NCBI RefSeq assembly: GCF_019175365.1
Contig: NZ_CP059572.1
Location: 5,952,001 to 6,016,000, forward strand
DNA length: 64,000 bases
Reading direction: 5' to 3'
Source of the DNA: Actinomadura graeca
GTDB taxonomy: Bacteria; Actinomycetota; Actinomycetes; Streptosporangiales; Streptosporangiaceae
Shown: in pieces, positions 33,459 through 43,505 of the stretch
How the letters are laid out: each line of letters begins with the position of its first letter
Position numbering within the stretch: position 1 is the stretch's first letter
Notes under the pieces: model-generated
What the model was told of the DNA's origin: nothing
The model's database searches: none
Seen by the model: the letters and a program-made list of their open reading frames with translations, nothing else
Made by a program: the position numbers and the translations under genes

Positions 33459-34328
33459 TCAGCCGGACCGTAGTGCCTTGACCTTCTCGGTGAGTTCCGC
33501 TCCCGCCTGGGGCGCGTGGACCACGTCGTTGACGACGCCGTCCGGCTGGACGAACACGGCGGTGAGCCCGGCAAGGCGCGGGCCGGGCTCGGCGGGCGGG
33601 GCGGGCGTCCCGCCAGGGGACGCCGGAGGGGAGGCGCCCGGCGACGTCGCCGGGGCGGTGGTCCCGGAGGGGGGCGGCAGCGGCGGGGCGGTGACGGCTG
33701 GGACGTAGGCGGTCGCCAGGATCGCCTTGCGGTCCTCAAGGATCAGGGGCGTCCCGTTGTGCGCCGTCCCCGCGCACGCCTTCAGGTCCTTGATCGAGAG
33801 CCCCCGGCGGCCCGCGGCCGCCCGGGGGTCGGCGACGAGCCAGAAGTTGAGGTCGTACGCCTCGGTCTTCCCCGCCAGCTCCGCCACCACCGGCTCGCAG
33901 CGGTACCCGGGCGGGACGATCCCGATCACGCCGGGCCGCACGTCCTCCAGCGGTTGCGGAGCGTGCTCGCGGGCCACCAGGTCGACCTGCCCCGCGGGCA
34001 GCAGCCCGCCGATCCGCCCGGGCGAGGCCGAAGGCCGGGGCGCGAGCTGCGCGGCGGTCGGGCGCGGCGCGGGACGCGGGCCGAACGCCGTCATCAGCGC
34101 CCCGCTGAGCAGGGCGATCAGCAGCGCGCCCGCAATGATCGGGATGGCCACCCCGAACCGGGTGACGGGGCGCAGGATCCGGCGGCGCCGCTCCCGGCGC
34201 CGCCGGCGGCGCTCCTCGCGGCGGTAGGCGACCATGTCGCGTTCCAGCTCACGGGCGTCATCGGGCACCACGACGTCCACACGGGGGAGCCCGTAGTCAT
34301 CGGGTTCCGGGTCGCCGTCTGGCCTCAC
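33459..34328 (-). CDS. single-pass membrane protein, unknown function
   Basis: This is about 289 aa from GTG 34328, with GGTGAGGT just upstream. The acidic N-terminus is followed by an Arg-rich stretch (RREERRRRRRERRRR), one membrane span (about residues 57-82) and an extracytoplasmic domain ('DVRPGVIGIVPPGYRCEPVVAELAGKTEAYDLNFWLVADP') containing a Pro-rich insert. The domain is not one I recognise. It lies in tandem with the LpqE-like gene and divergent from carD, as in related actinomycetes. Confidence 0.65.
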   Translation of the reverse strand: MRPDGDPEPDDYGLPRVDVVVPDDARELERDMVAYRREERRRRRRERRRRILRPVTRFGVAIPIIAGALLIALLSGALMTAFGPRPAPRPTAAQLAPRPSASPGRIGGLLPAGQVDLVAREHAPQPLEDVRPGVIGIVPPGYRCEPVVAELAGKTEAYDLNFWLVADPRAAAGRRGLSIKDLKACAGTAHNGTPLILEDRKAILATAYVPAVTAPPLPPPSGTTAPATSPGASPPASPGGTPAPPAEPGPRLAGLTAVFVQPDGVVNDVVHAPQAGAELTEKVKALRSG

Positions 34329-34670
34329 GCCGCACCTCACCGTCCTTCGATGCCCGCTGCGCCCCTTTCGGACCCTTCCGGGCGCTTCGTACCCGCGCAG
34401 CCCGGCATGTTCACCTCCAGTATGGGACGCTTCCGCGCGTTCGGCAGCGGGACGCTTGTAACGGGGACCCCGTTACCGGTAAGGGCGGTTCGCGGGGGGA
34501 CAGGTGCCGTCATGGTCACGCTGAGTGCAGGAGACACAGGTGAGATGCACCATTAAAGTGCTTTGTCAATACCCCAATAACGGGGTTGACCTGCGCATAT
34601 GCACCTAAGCCCGGTTCAGCCACGCTCGTTTCCGTGCTACCCTGGTTCTAGCGGAAGGGGTACTTGTCAC
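34329..34670. other. 342-bp intergenic regulatory region upstream of carD
   Basis: No gene is seen. It holds the 19-bp palindrome at 34458-34476, a second small dyad ACCCC-N6-GGGGT (34571-34586), an AT-rich patch and a -10-like TACCCT at 34638-34643 ahead of carD. Its base composition is lower in GC than the flanking genes. Confidence 0.5.
34458..34476. promoter_or_regulatory. perfect 19-bp palindrome, candidate operator
   Basis: GTAACGGGG, a central A, and CCCCGTTAC. It lies about 130 bp from the divergent membrane-protein gene and 195 bp from carD. The cognate regulator is not obvious from context. Confidence 0.5.
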
Positions 34671-35153
34671 ATGACTTTCCAGGTCGGCGACACCGTCGTC
34701 TACCCCCACCATGGGGCTGCTCGGATCGAGGCCATCGAGACTCGCACCATCAAAGGTGAGGAAAAGACCTATCTGGTCTTGAAGGTCGACAAGGGCGACC
34801 TGACAGTGCAGGTCCCGGTCGAGAACGTCGAGGACGTGGGTGTCCGGGACGTCGTCGGCCAGGAGGGTCTGGAGAAGGTGTTCGAGGTGCTGCGCGCACC
34901 CTACACCGAAGAACCCACCAACTGGTCGCGCCGGTACAAGGCGAACTTGGAGAAGCTCGCCTCCGGTGACGTCAACAAGGTCGCCGAGGTCGTCCGCGAC
35001 CTGTGGCGCCGCGACAAGGAACGCGGCCTGTCGGCGGGCGAGAAGCGCATGCTCGCCAAGGCCCGGCAGATCCTCGTCAGCGAGCTCGCGCTCGCTGAGA
35101 AGACCAACGAGGACAAGGCCGAGGCCCTGCTCGACGAGGTCCTGGCCAGCTGA
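34671..35153 (+). CDS. carD: CarD family RNA polymerase-binding transcription regulator
   Basis: The 160-aa protein has an N-terminal RNA-polymerase interaction domain ('[23 protein letters not shown]') and a C-terminal helical DNA-binding domain with the conserved Trp-Arg region ('[32 protein letters not shown]'). It stabilises open complexes, especially at rRNA promoters. ATG 34671 follows GGAAGGGG. It sits in the conserved carD-ispF order; ispD, which intervenes in mycobacteria, is absent here. Confidence 0.95.
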   Translation: MTFQVGDTVVYPHHGAARIEAIETRTIKGEEKTYLVLKVDKGDLTVQVPVENVEDVGVRDVVGQEGLEKVFEVLRAPYTEEPTNWSRRYKANLEKLASGDVNKVAEVVRDLWRRDKERGLSAGEKRMLAKARQILVSELALAEKTNEDKAEALLDEVLAS

Positions 35154-35154
35154 G

Positions 35155-35685
35155 TTGAGCGCACGGCTTCCACGGGTGGGCGTCGGTACCGACGTCCACC
35201 CGTTCTCGTCGGAGCCGAGACCGCTCTGGGTGGCCGGGCTCGAATGGCCCGGTGAGGGCCCCGGCCTGTCCGGTCACTCCGATGGTGACGTGGTGGCCCA
35301 CGCGGCCTGCGACGCCCTCCTGTCGGCGTGCGGGCTGGGCGATCTCGGTGCCGTCTTCGGCACCGCCGACCCCCGCTGGTCCGGCGCGTCCGGCACCGCC
35401 CTGCTGCGGGAGGTCGCCCGCCTCGTCCACGAGGCCGGGCACACGATCGGCAACGTCTCCGTCCAGGTCATCGGCAACCGCCCGAAGATCGGCAAGCGCC
35501 GTGCCGAGGCCGAGAAGGTCCTGACCGAGGCCCTGGGCGGCGCCCCCGTCACCGTCTCGGCCACCACCACCGACGGCCTCGGGCTGACCGGCCGCTCCGA
35601 GGGGCTGGCGGCCATCGCCACGGCCTTGACCGTGCCCGCCGCACTCCCGGACGACGACGCCTCGCCAGGCGGCCCGGCCTCCTGA
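35155..35685 (+). CDS. ispF: 2-C-methyl-D-erythritol 2,4-cyclodiphosphate synthase
   Basis: The 176-aa enzyme of the MEP isoprenoid pathway releases CMP to form MEcPP. The metal ligands are visible in 'GVGTDVHPF' (D13, H15) and the later '[19 protein letters not shown]'. The C-terminal '[19 protein letters not shown]' is typical. TTG 35155 begins two bases after the carD stop, giving tight coupling. A GTG at [10 protein letters not shown] is an alternative start. Confidence 0.93.
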   Translation: MSARLPRVGVGTDVHPFSSEPRPLWVAGLEWPGEGPGLSGHSDGDVVAHAACDALLSACGLGDLGAVFGTADPRWSGASGTALLREVARLVHEAGHTIGNVSVQVIGNRPKIGKRRAEAEKVLTEALGGAPVTVSATTTDGLGLTGRSEGLAAIATALTVPAALPDDDASPGGPAS

Positions 35686-35786
35686 CCGGCCGGGTGGCGC
35701 GGAGCCGTCCAGGGCCGTGGCGCCGTTCGTGACCGTGTCGCCGTCCTCCAGGAACGAGCGGCTCGTCCCGTCGTCCCCTCCCAGGT

Positions 35787-36923
35787 CTACTCGGCGGGGG
35801 GTAGCGGCGAGCTGCGGAAGCTGCCGGACGGCGGCGGGTTCCAGTCGAAGATCGGGAACTCGCCGGAGTCCCGCGGCCTGGGGCCCGCGTCCGTTTCCGG
35901 GTCCGCCTCCGGAGCCGGGTCCTGGTCCTGGTCCTGGTCAGGGATGGGTGCGGGCGCGGGGGCGCGGCGGTGGCGGCCCCGGCCCTCCTCCTCGGCGTCC
36001 GCGTCCTCGGGACGGTCGGTGGGCGGCGCGTCGTACTCGTCGCCCTCGCCTCCCGAGGGGATGTCGTCGGCGTCCGGGACGGTGTCCTGCGCGCCGGACG
36101 CGGATCCGCGCGCGCCCGGGGCGGGAGGCATCACGAGGTCCGGACGCGTCGTCGCGGCGGGCATGTGCTCCTTGCCAGGGGAGTCGTCCTGCTCACGGCT
36201 CCTGACCAGTTCCACATCCGTGGGCAGCCGCGGGGGAGGGGCGATGGCCAGGGGCCCGGGGAGGGAGTCGAGCTCGGGGCGGATCTCGGGCTCATCCCGG
36301 TAGGGCTCTTCGCTGCGGGGCGCGGGCGTCTCCCGGCTGGCCTCGGGGTCCTCGTGCCGGGGGGCCGCCTCCAGCTCGGGGCGCGGCGCCTCGATCTCGG
36401 GCTGCCGGGGGCCGAGCACCTTGACGTGGCCGCGCTGCGTCTCCTGGGGCTCGGGCTCGTCGGCGGCGGGACGGGCCGTGCGGATCTGCTTGAACATGGT
36501 CAGCCACAGCCAGACCGCGGTCACCAGCATCGCGTGGGGGGCCACCGCGACGCCCACCCGCAGCGCGTCGCCCGGCAGGGCCTGGAAGCCCCGCAGCGAG
36601 TGCTGGACGGAGATCGCGGCCACCCCGGCGACCAGGACGACCAGGAGCGTCCAGCGCAGCAAACGGGTCCACCAGCGGGCGTGGCGCGTGATGACCAGGG
36701 ACAGGATCGTCATCGCGGTCAGCGTGTCCGCCATCGCCGGGTAGACCGGCGCCCAGCGGCGGCTCACCCGTCCGGCCACGGCGAGGTCCCGCAGCAGGTC
36801 GAAGGTCAGTGCGTAGGCGCCGCCCGCCAGCGCGGCGACGACGAGACCGGCGGTCGCGGTGAGCAGCCGGCGCTGGACCGGGGAGTAGCGGGGGGCGCCG
36901 GGACGGGTGGGATCAGATGGCAT
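35787..36923 (-). CDS. DUF2637 membrane protein with long acidic tail
   Basis: This is about 378 aa. The N-terminal half has four membrane segments typical of DUF2637 ('RRLLTATAGLVVAALAGGAYALTFDLLRDLAV', 'YPAMADTLTAMTILSLVI', 'WTLLVVLVAGVAAISVQHSL', 'VAPHAMLVTAVWLWLTMFKQI'). The second half is a disordered Pro/Glu/Asp-rich tail ending 'GEFPIFDWNPPPSGSF'. DUF2637 proteins are often found on actinomycete mobile elements as SpdB-like transfer proteins; this one is chromosomal and its role is unknown. ATG 36923 was chosen; no strong ribosome binding site is visible. Confidence 0.72.
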   Translation of the reverse strand: MPSDPTRPGAPRYSPVQRRLLTATAGLVVAALAGGAYALTFDLLRDLAVAGRVSRRWAPVYPAMADTLTAMTILSLVITRHARWWTRLLRWTLLVVLVAGVAAISVQHSLRGFQALPGDALRVGVAVAPHAMLVTAVWLWLTMFKQIRTARPAADEPEPQETQRGHVKVLGPRQPEIEAPRPELEAAPRHEDPEASRETPAPRSEEPYRDEPEIRPELDSLPGPLAIAPPPRLPTDVELVRSREQDDSPGKEHMPAATTRPDLVMPPAPGARGSASGAQDTVPDADDIPSGGEGDEYDAPPTDRPEDADAEEEGRGRHRRAPAPAPIPDQDQDQDPAPEADPETDAGPRPRDSGEFPIFDWNPPPSGSFRSSPLPPAE

Positions 36924-37127
36924 GGCTCTCGTTCCGGGAGGGACGCGGGGGGATCGCTCGGACGTTCCCAGAGGGAGGTTAGCCAGCACCAAGGTCCCTT
37001 AACCCAACTTCAACGCGATCACTGCCCGCGCGTGTGCGTTAAGGGGGGAGACGTACGGTATGGACGAGGGTGGGAGTGCGGCGCGAGCCGTGTCCCGAGG
37101 GCGACGGGGTCCCGGAGGGAGGCAGAG

Positions 37128-38312
37128 ATGCCGTACTACCGGGTCGTGGGGGAGATCCCCCGCAAGCGTCATGTGCGGTTCCGCCGGCCGGACGGCGGAC
37201 TGTACGCCGAGGAGCTGATGGGCGAGGAGGGGTTCTCGTCCGATTCCAGCCTCCTCTACCACCGGCACGCGCCGACGGCGATCACCGGGAGCGAGAACGT
37301 GGAGGACGTGTCCGCGGACGGCGCGGACCTGACCCTGAACCATCCGCTCCGGCCGCGCGCCTACCGCACCCAGGAGCTGCCCGAGGAAGGCGACCTGGTC
37401 CTCGGACGCCGGGTCCTGTTCGGGAACGAGGACGTCCGGGTGTCGTTCGCCGTGGCCCGGGAGGCGAGCGGGCTGTACCGCGACTCGGTCGGCGCGCAGG
37501 TCGTGTACGTCCAGGTGGGGCGCGCGCGGGTGGAGACGACCTACGGCGCTCTGGACGCGCACGAAGGTGACTATGTGGTCATCCCCACGGGGACGATCCA
37601 CCGCTGGATCCCGGACGGCCCGGTGCGGGCCCTGGTGATCGAGGCCAAGGGGCACATCCGGCCGCCGCGCCGCTATCTGTCGCAGTTCGGGCAGTTCCTG
37701 GAGCACGCCCCCTACAGCGAGCGCGACCTGCGCGGTCCGGCGGAGCCGCTGCTGGCGGACGGCGGGGACGTCCCGGTGATCGTCCGGACCCGCGCCGGGC
37801 TGTCGCGGCTGACCTACCTGCGCCACCCCTTCGACGTGGTCGGCTGGGACGGCTGCCTGTACCCGTACGTGTTCGACATCGACGACTTCGAGCCCGTCGT
37901 GAAGCGGACGCACGCGCCGCCGCCCGTCCACCAGACGTTCGAGGGCCCGGGGTTCGTGATCTGCTCGTTCTGCCCGAGGCCCCTGGATTTCCACGAGGAG
38001 GCCGTGCCGATTCCGTACAACCATCACAATGTCGACAGTGACGAGATGATGTTCTACGTGGGCGGCGACTACTCGGCGCGCAAGGGCTCGGGGATCGGCA
38101 TCGGGTCGGTGACGCTGCATCCGTCCGGCTTCACCCACGGTCCGCAGCCGGGCGCGGTGGAGGCGGCGATCGAGGCCGCCGAGCAGGGCCATCGCGCCGC
38201 GACCGAGAAGGCTGTCATGATCGATACCTTCCGCCCGCTGCGGCTGGGCGCGGCGGCGCGGCGGTGCGAGGATCCCGGCTACGCGTGGACGTGGGCCCGC
38301 GCGGCCGGATGA
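37128..38312 (+). CDS. hmgA: homogentisate 1,2-dioxygenase
   Basis: The 394-aa cupin-fold dioxygenase opens homogentisate to maleylacetoacetate in tyrosine catabolism. The C-terminal 'VPIPYNHHNVDSDEMMFYVGGDYSARKG' and 'HPSGFTHGPQPGA' contain the iron-ligand His/Glu residues. The start ATG 37128 has GGAGGGAGG upstream. The length is that of the shorter actinobacterial form (about 390 aa versus about 440). Fumarylacetoacetase is not adjacent. It overlaps the next gene by ATGA. Confidence 0.87.
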   Translation: MPYYRVVGEIPRKRHVRFRRPDGGLYAEELMGEEGFSSDSSLLYHRHAPTAITGSENVEDVSADGADLTLNHPLRPRAYRTQELPEEGDLVLGRRVLFGNEDVRVSFAVAREASGLYRDSVGAQVVYVQVGRARVETTYGALDAHEGDYVVIPTGTIHRWIPDGPVRALVIEAKGHIRPPRRYLSQFGQFLEHAPYSERDLRGPAEPLLADGGDVPVIVRTRAGLSRLTYLRHPFDVVGWDGCLYPYVFDIDDFEPVVKRTHAPPPVHQTFEGPGFVICSFCPRPLDFHEEAVPIPYNHHNVDSDEMMFYVGGDYSARKGSGIGIGSVTLHPSGFTHGPQPGAVEAAIEAAEQGHRAATEKAVMIDTFRPLRLGAAARRCEDPGYAWTWARAAG

Positions 38313-39334
38313 TCCGAGACGACGGGGAGCCACGAGGGGTGCGACAAGAGGAACCGGGGCGGGACGAGCCCGAGCCCGACGAAGCGGAGCCCGACGCCGC
38401 GACGGCGGAGATGGACGACGGGACCGGCCCGAACGACTCCCGTCCGGACGGGTCCGGCCTGGGAGGGCCCGGCCCCGAGGAGCGCGGCGGTGCGGACGTC
38501 CCCGACGGCCCCGGGACCGCGGGGGACACGGCGGCCCCGGCGGAGGCCGCCGCCGGGCTCGCCGGGTGGCTGGGCGAGCCGGGCCGCGTCTTCGACGGGA
38601 GGACGGCCCGCCGCCGCGTCGTCGGATGGCTGGCGCTGCTGGGGGTGGCCGCGGCGATGCTCGTCCCGGCGGCGATCATCTACCTGGGTGAGGGCGAGTG
38701 GTGGCTGGGGGTCCCGGCGGCGCTGCTGGCCGCCGCCTACGCGAGCGGCACCGCCTGGATCGTCGGGAGCGGCGGCCTGCGCGGCCGAGACCGGGTGGTG
38801 CGCCTGTTCAAGGGCGGCCTGGTCGTGCGGGAGCCCGGCGGCGGCGCGCGGGACACCGGCGACGTGGACGATGTGCGCGACGACCGGAACGCGGCCTACG
38901 CCTGGGACGACCTCGTCTCCGTGACCGTGTCCGGGGTCCGGCGGCGCAGGCGGACGCGGTGGAGCGTCACGGTCGTCGCCCGCGACGGGCGCGTCCTGCG
39001 GTTCGGCGACGAGCTGCCGGACGTCGAGATCCTCGGCGAGGCCGTCGCCGGTGAGGTGACGGCACGCCAGGTCCCCCGCTACCTGGCGGTGGTCCGGGCG
39101 GGGGAGCCGGTGCGGCTCGGGCCGTTCACCGTGGACCTGGACGGCCTGGAGAAGGAGGGCGAGCGGGTCCCGTGGCACGCCGTCCGCGACGTCGTGATCG
39201 ACGGCGGGGTGGTGCTGGTGCGCGCTCCCGGCGACCGGACGGCCCTGGCCGCCATCGCCGGGCACATGCCGGACGCGCTTGCGTTCGTCGCGTTGTGTTC
39301 GCAGGTCAAGGCACTGGACGAAGGTCCCCGCTAA
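38309..39334 (+). CDS. two-TM membrane protein, DUF6585-like, unknown function
   Basis: The 341-aa protein has an acidic, disordered N-terminal 90 residues. Two membrane segments follow (about 105-130 'VVGWLALLGVAAAMLVPAAIIYLG' and 135-155), then a cytoplasmic part with PH-like beta pattern ('DRVVRLFKGGLVVREPGG', 'AYAWDDLVSVTVSGVRRRRRTRWSVTVVARDGRVLRFGDEL'). This resembles DUF6585-type proteins, with low certainty. ATG 38309 overlaps the hmgA stop, so it is translationally coupled; any link to tyrosine catabolism is unclear. Confidence 0.6.
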   Translation: MIRDDGEPRGVRQEEPGRDEPEPDEAEPDAATAEMDDGTGPNDSRPDGSGLGGPGPEERGGADVPDGPGTAGDTAAPAEAAAGLAGWLGEPGRVFDGRTARRRVVGWLALLGVAAAMLVPAAIIYLGEGEWWLGVPAALLAAAYASGTAWIVGSGGLRGRDRVVRLFKGGLVVREPGGGARDTGDVDDVRDDRNAAYAWDDLVSVTVSGVRRRRRTRWSVTVVARDGRVLRFGDELPDVEILGEAVAGEVTARQVPRYLAVVRAGEPVRLGPFTVDLDGLEKEGERVPWHAVRDVVIDGGVVLVRAPGDRTALAAIAGHMPDALAFVALCSQVKALDEGPR

Positions 39335-39427
39335 CTTTCTTCCCGGAGGATGTCGAGAACGTCCCGGCGGCTCCGATCCATGCGTGAGGCGCGCCGCCAG
39401 GGGCGCCCGGAGACGAGGGAGACACCC

Positions 39428-39793
39428 GTGAAGTACATGCTGCTGATCTTCAACCGGCCCGGTTTCGTCGAGGAGCTGGACGAGCAGGAGCGCGACCGGC
39501 TGTTCGGCGAGGTCGACTCGATCATGAAGGAGCTGACCGAGCGGGGCGAGCTGGCCGGCGGGGAGGCGCTGGCCGACCCGTCCCAGACGAAGGTCGTCCG
39601 CGAGAGGGACGGGCTGCCCGCCGTGACCGACGGGCCGTTCCTGGAGGCCAAGGAGCATCTCGCCGGCTACATCACCGTGGACTGCGAGACCGTCGAGCGG
39701 GCCGTGGAGATAGCCTCGCGCTGGCCGGACGTCCGGTACGGCGGGCGCATGGAGGTGCGGGCCGTCCTGGGCGGCGGCGGGGCGGAGATGTGA
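39428..39793 (+). CDS. YciI-like DGPF-domain protein, partner of ECF42-type sigma factor
   Basis: The 121-aa YCII/DGPF fold has 'MKYMLLIFNRPGFVEELDEQE' and the signature 'TDGPFLEAKEHLAGYITVDC'. GTG 39428 follows GAGGGAGA. DGPF proteins are the standard genomic partner of ECF42 sigma factors and have no settled biochemical role. The stop overlaps the sigma-factor start (GTGA), so they are co-translated. A second DGPF/sigma pair lies at 45390-46955. Confidence 0.9.
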   Translation: MKYMLLIFNRPGFVEELDEQERDRLFGEVDSIMKELTERGELAGGEALADPSQTKVVRERDGLPAVTDGPFLEAKEHLAGYITVDCETVERAVEIASRWPDVRYGGRMEVRAVLGGGGAEM

Positions 39794-41913
39794 CGACCCC
39801 CGCGGCCGTCGAGGACCTGCTGCGCACGCTCGCGCCGCAGGTCCTCGGCACGCTCGTCCGGCGGCACGGCGCGTTCGACGCCTGCGAGGACGCCGTCCAG
39901 GAGGCGCTGCTGGCCGCGGCCGTCCAGTGGCCGGACGAGGGCGTCCCGGACAACCCGCGCGGCTGGCTGCTGACCGTCGCGACCCGGCGCCTCACCGACC
40001 AGTGGCGCAGCGAGAGCGCCCGCCGCGACCGGGAGGCGGCCGTCGCCGCGCGGGACCCGTCCGGCGGGCCGGGGGGCTCGGTGCCCGCGCCGGACGAGGA
40101 CCAGCCCGGCGACCGGGACGACACGCTCACGCTGCTGTTCCTGTGCTGCCATCCGGCGCTGTCGCCGTCCTCGCAGATCGCGCTGACCCTGCGGGCCGTC
40201 GGCGGCCTCACCACCGGGCAGATCGCCCGCGCGTTCCTCGTCCCCGAGGCGACGATGGGGCAGCGGATCAGCCGGGCCAAGCAGCGGATCAAGGCCACCG
40301 GCGCGCGCTTCGGCATGCCGCCGGGGGACGAGCGCGCCGAGCGGCTCCGGGCCGTCCTGCACGTCCTCTACCTGATCTTCAACGAGGGGTACACCGCCTC
40401 CAGCGGGCCCGACCTCCAGCGCGCCGACCTCACCGCCGAGGCGATCCGGCTGGCGCGGGCGCTGCACGGGCTGCTGCCCGGCGACGGCGAGGTCACGGGC
40501 CTGCTCGCGCTGATGCTGCTGACCGACGCGCGCCGCCCGGCGAGGACCGGCCGCGGCGGCCTGCTGATCCCGCTGACCGAGCAGGACAGGACGCTGTGGA
40601 GCCGGGAGTCCGTCGAGGAGGGCACCGCGCTGATCACCGACGCCCTCACCTGGTCGCCCCCCGGCCCCTACCAGCTCCAGGCCGCCATCGCCGCCGTGCA
40701 CGCCGAGGCGCCGCGCACCGAGGACACCGACTGGCCGCAGATCCTCTCGCTCTACCGGCTGCTCGCCCACCTCGCGCCGAACCCCATGGTCACGCTGAAC
40801 GAGGCGGTGGCGCTGGCGATGGTGGACGGCCCGCGCGCCGGGCTCGACCTGCTCGCCACCCTGGACGCCGACGAGCGGATGTCCGGCCACCACCGGCTCG
40901 CCGCCGTCCGCGCGCACCTCCTGGAGCGGGCCGGGGACACCGGCGCCGCCCGGGAGGCGTACCGTGCGGCCGCGCGCGCCACCACGAGCCTTCCCGAGAA
41001 ACGCTACCTGGAGGCCCGCGCCGCGGGCCTGAACGGAGAGACCATGGAAACGAGGACGCTCAAGGTCCCCGGGGCGACGTTGTACTACGAGGTCCGCGGA
41101 TCCGGGCCCGTCCTGCTGCTGATCTGCGGCGGGATCTACGACGCGGCGGGTTACGCCGGGCTCGCCGGGCTGCTCGCCGACCGGTACACGGTCGTGACCT
41201 ACGACCGCCGCGGCAACTCGCGGAGCCCGCTGGACGGCCCGCCGGAGCCCCAGCGCGTCGAAGTGCACGCCGACGACGCGTCCCGCCTGCTGGCCGAGAT
41301 CGGGAACGGTCCGGCCACTAGGGGGACGACCCTCCACACCGGTCCGGCGCACGTGTTCGGCAACAGCTCCGGCGCGATCATCGGGCTGGAGCTGGCCGCG
41401 CGGCACCCCGAACAGGTGCGGACGGTCGTCGCCCACGAGCCGCCGTTCCTCGGCCTCCTGCCGGACGCCGGGCACTGGGACGACGTCATCGCCAGGGTCG
41501 CGGACGCCTACGCCGAGGGCGGCGCCGGCCCCGCCATGGCGGTGTTCGGCGCCGAGATGGGGGTCGGCGGCGATGACGGCGGCGAAGGCGGCGAGGAGCC
41601 CCAGGAGGAGCCGGACGCGGAGACGCAGGCGATGCTCGCGCGTTTCCAGAAGAACACCGACTTCTTCGTCGGCTACGAGGTGCCCCCGTTCGCCCGCCAC
41701 CGCCTCGACGCCGACGCGCTGCGCTCGTCCGGGGTGCGGATCGTCCTGGTGGCGGGGGAGGCGTCGGCCGGGCAGCCGGCCCACGAGGCCACCCACGCCG
41801 CCGCCGGGCGGCTCGGGACCAAGGCCGAGACCTGGCCCGGTGACCACGGCGGTTTCGGCTCCGAGCCCGGTGCGTTCGCCGCCCGGCTGGACGCCCTGTT
41901 CGCGGGATCCTGA
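39790..41913 (+). CDS. ECF42-type sigma factor fused in frame to an alpha/beta hydrolase
   Basis: This single 707-codon frame has two parts. Residues 1-418 are an ECF42-type sigma factor: sigma-2/sigma-4 ('ACEDAVQEALLAAAVQWP', '[51 protein letters not shown]') and a TPR-like C-terminal domain. Residues 419-707 are an alpha/beta hydrolase with elbow 'FGNSSGAIIG' and 'GDHGGF'. No stop separates them, yet ATG 41044 at the join has its own GGAGAG, so the hydrolase could also be made alone. The hydrolase contains a Gly/Glu-rich insert (GGDDGGEGGEEPQEEPD). The fusion looks recent. Confidence 0.85.
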   Translation: MTTPAAVEDLLRTLAPQVLGTLVRRHGAFDACEDAVQEALLAAAVQWPDEGVPDNPRGWLLTVATRRLTDQWRSESARRDREAAVAARDPSGGPGGSVPAPDEDQPGDRDDTLTLLFLCCHPALSPSSQIALTLRAVGGLTTGQIARAFLVPEATMGQRISRAKQRIKATGARFGMPPGDERAERLRAVLHVLYLIFNEGYTASSGPDLQRADLTAEAIRLARALHGLLPGDGEVTGLLALMLLTDARRPARTGRGGLLIPLTEQDRTLWSRESVEEGTALITDALTWSPPGPYQLQAAIAAVHAEAPRTEDTDWPQILSLYRLLAHLAPNPMVTLNEAVALAMVDGPRAGLDLLATLDADERMSGHHRLAAVRAHLLERAGDTGAAREAYRAAARATTSLPEKRYLEARAAGLNGETMETRTLKVPGATLYYEVRGSGPVLLLICGGIYDAAGYAGLAGLLADRYTVVTYDRRGNSRSPLDGPPEPQRVEVHADDASRLLAEIGNGPATRGTTLHTGPAHVFGNSSGAIIGLELAARHPEQVRTVVAHEPPFLGLLPDAGHWDDVIARVADAYAEGGAGPAMAVFGAEMGVGGDDGGEGGEEPQEEPDAETQAMLARFQKNTDFFVGYEVPPFARHRLDADALRSSGVRIVLVAGEASAGQPAHEATHAAAGRLGTKAETWPGDHGGFGSEPGAFAARLDALFAGS

Positions 41914-41955
41914 ACGTCGCCGCGCGATTGCACGCGGATCCAATAACCTGGCTCC

Positions 41956-43353
<1,398 letters not shown>

Positions 43354-43505
43354 CCCGCGGCGCGCTTCGTGCATCCGCCACCTCGTCCAGCGGATAAAAT
43401 CGGACGTTCACGGGCGTTCGCCGATGTGCCGCCCTGGGAAGATCTGAGCCGCCCGACAGCCGCGAGGGCGAGCGAGCCGCAACCATCGCGAGGGGCGTAC
43501 CGATC

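Noticed and set aside
39667..41943. A 758-codon minus-strand open frame opposite the sigma-hydrolase gene
   Set aside because: Shadow frame produced by high GC at third positions. The plus strand has clear sigma and hydrolase motifs.
43405..43425. PHO-box-like GTTCACG/GTTCGCC pair before rlmB
   Set aside because: Spacing is 10 bp rather than 11, and there is no phosphate-related gene; treated as chance.
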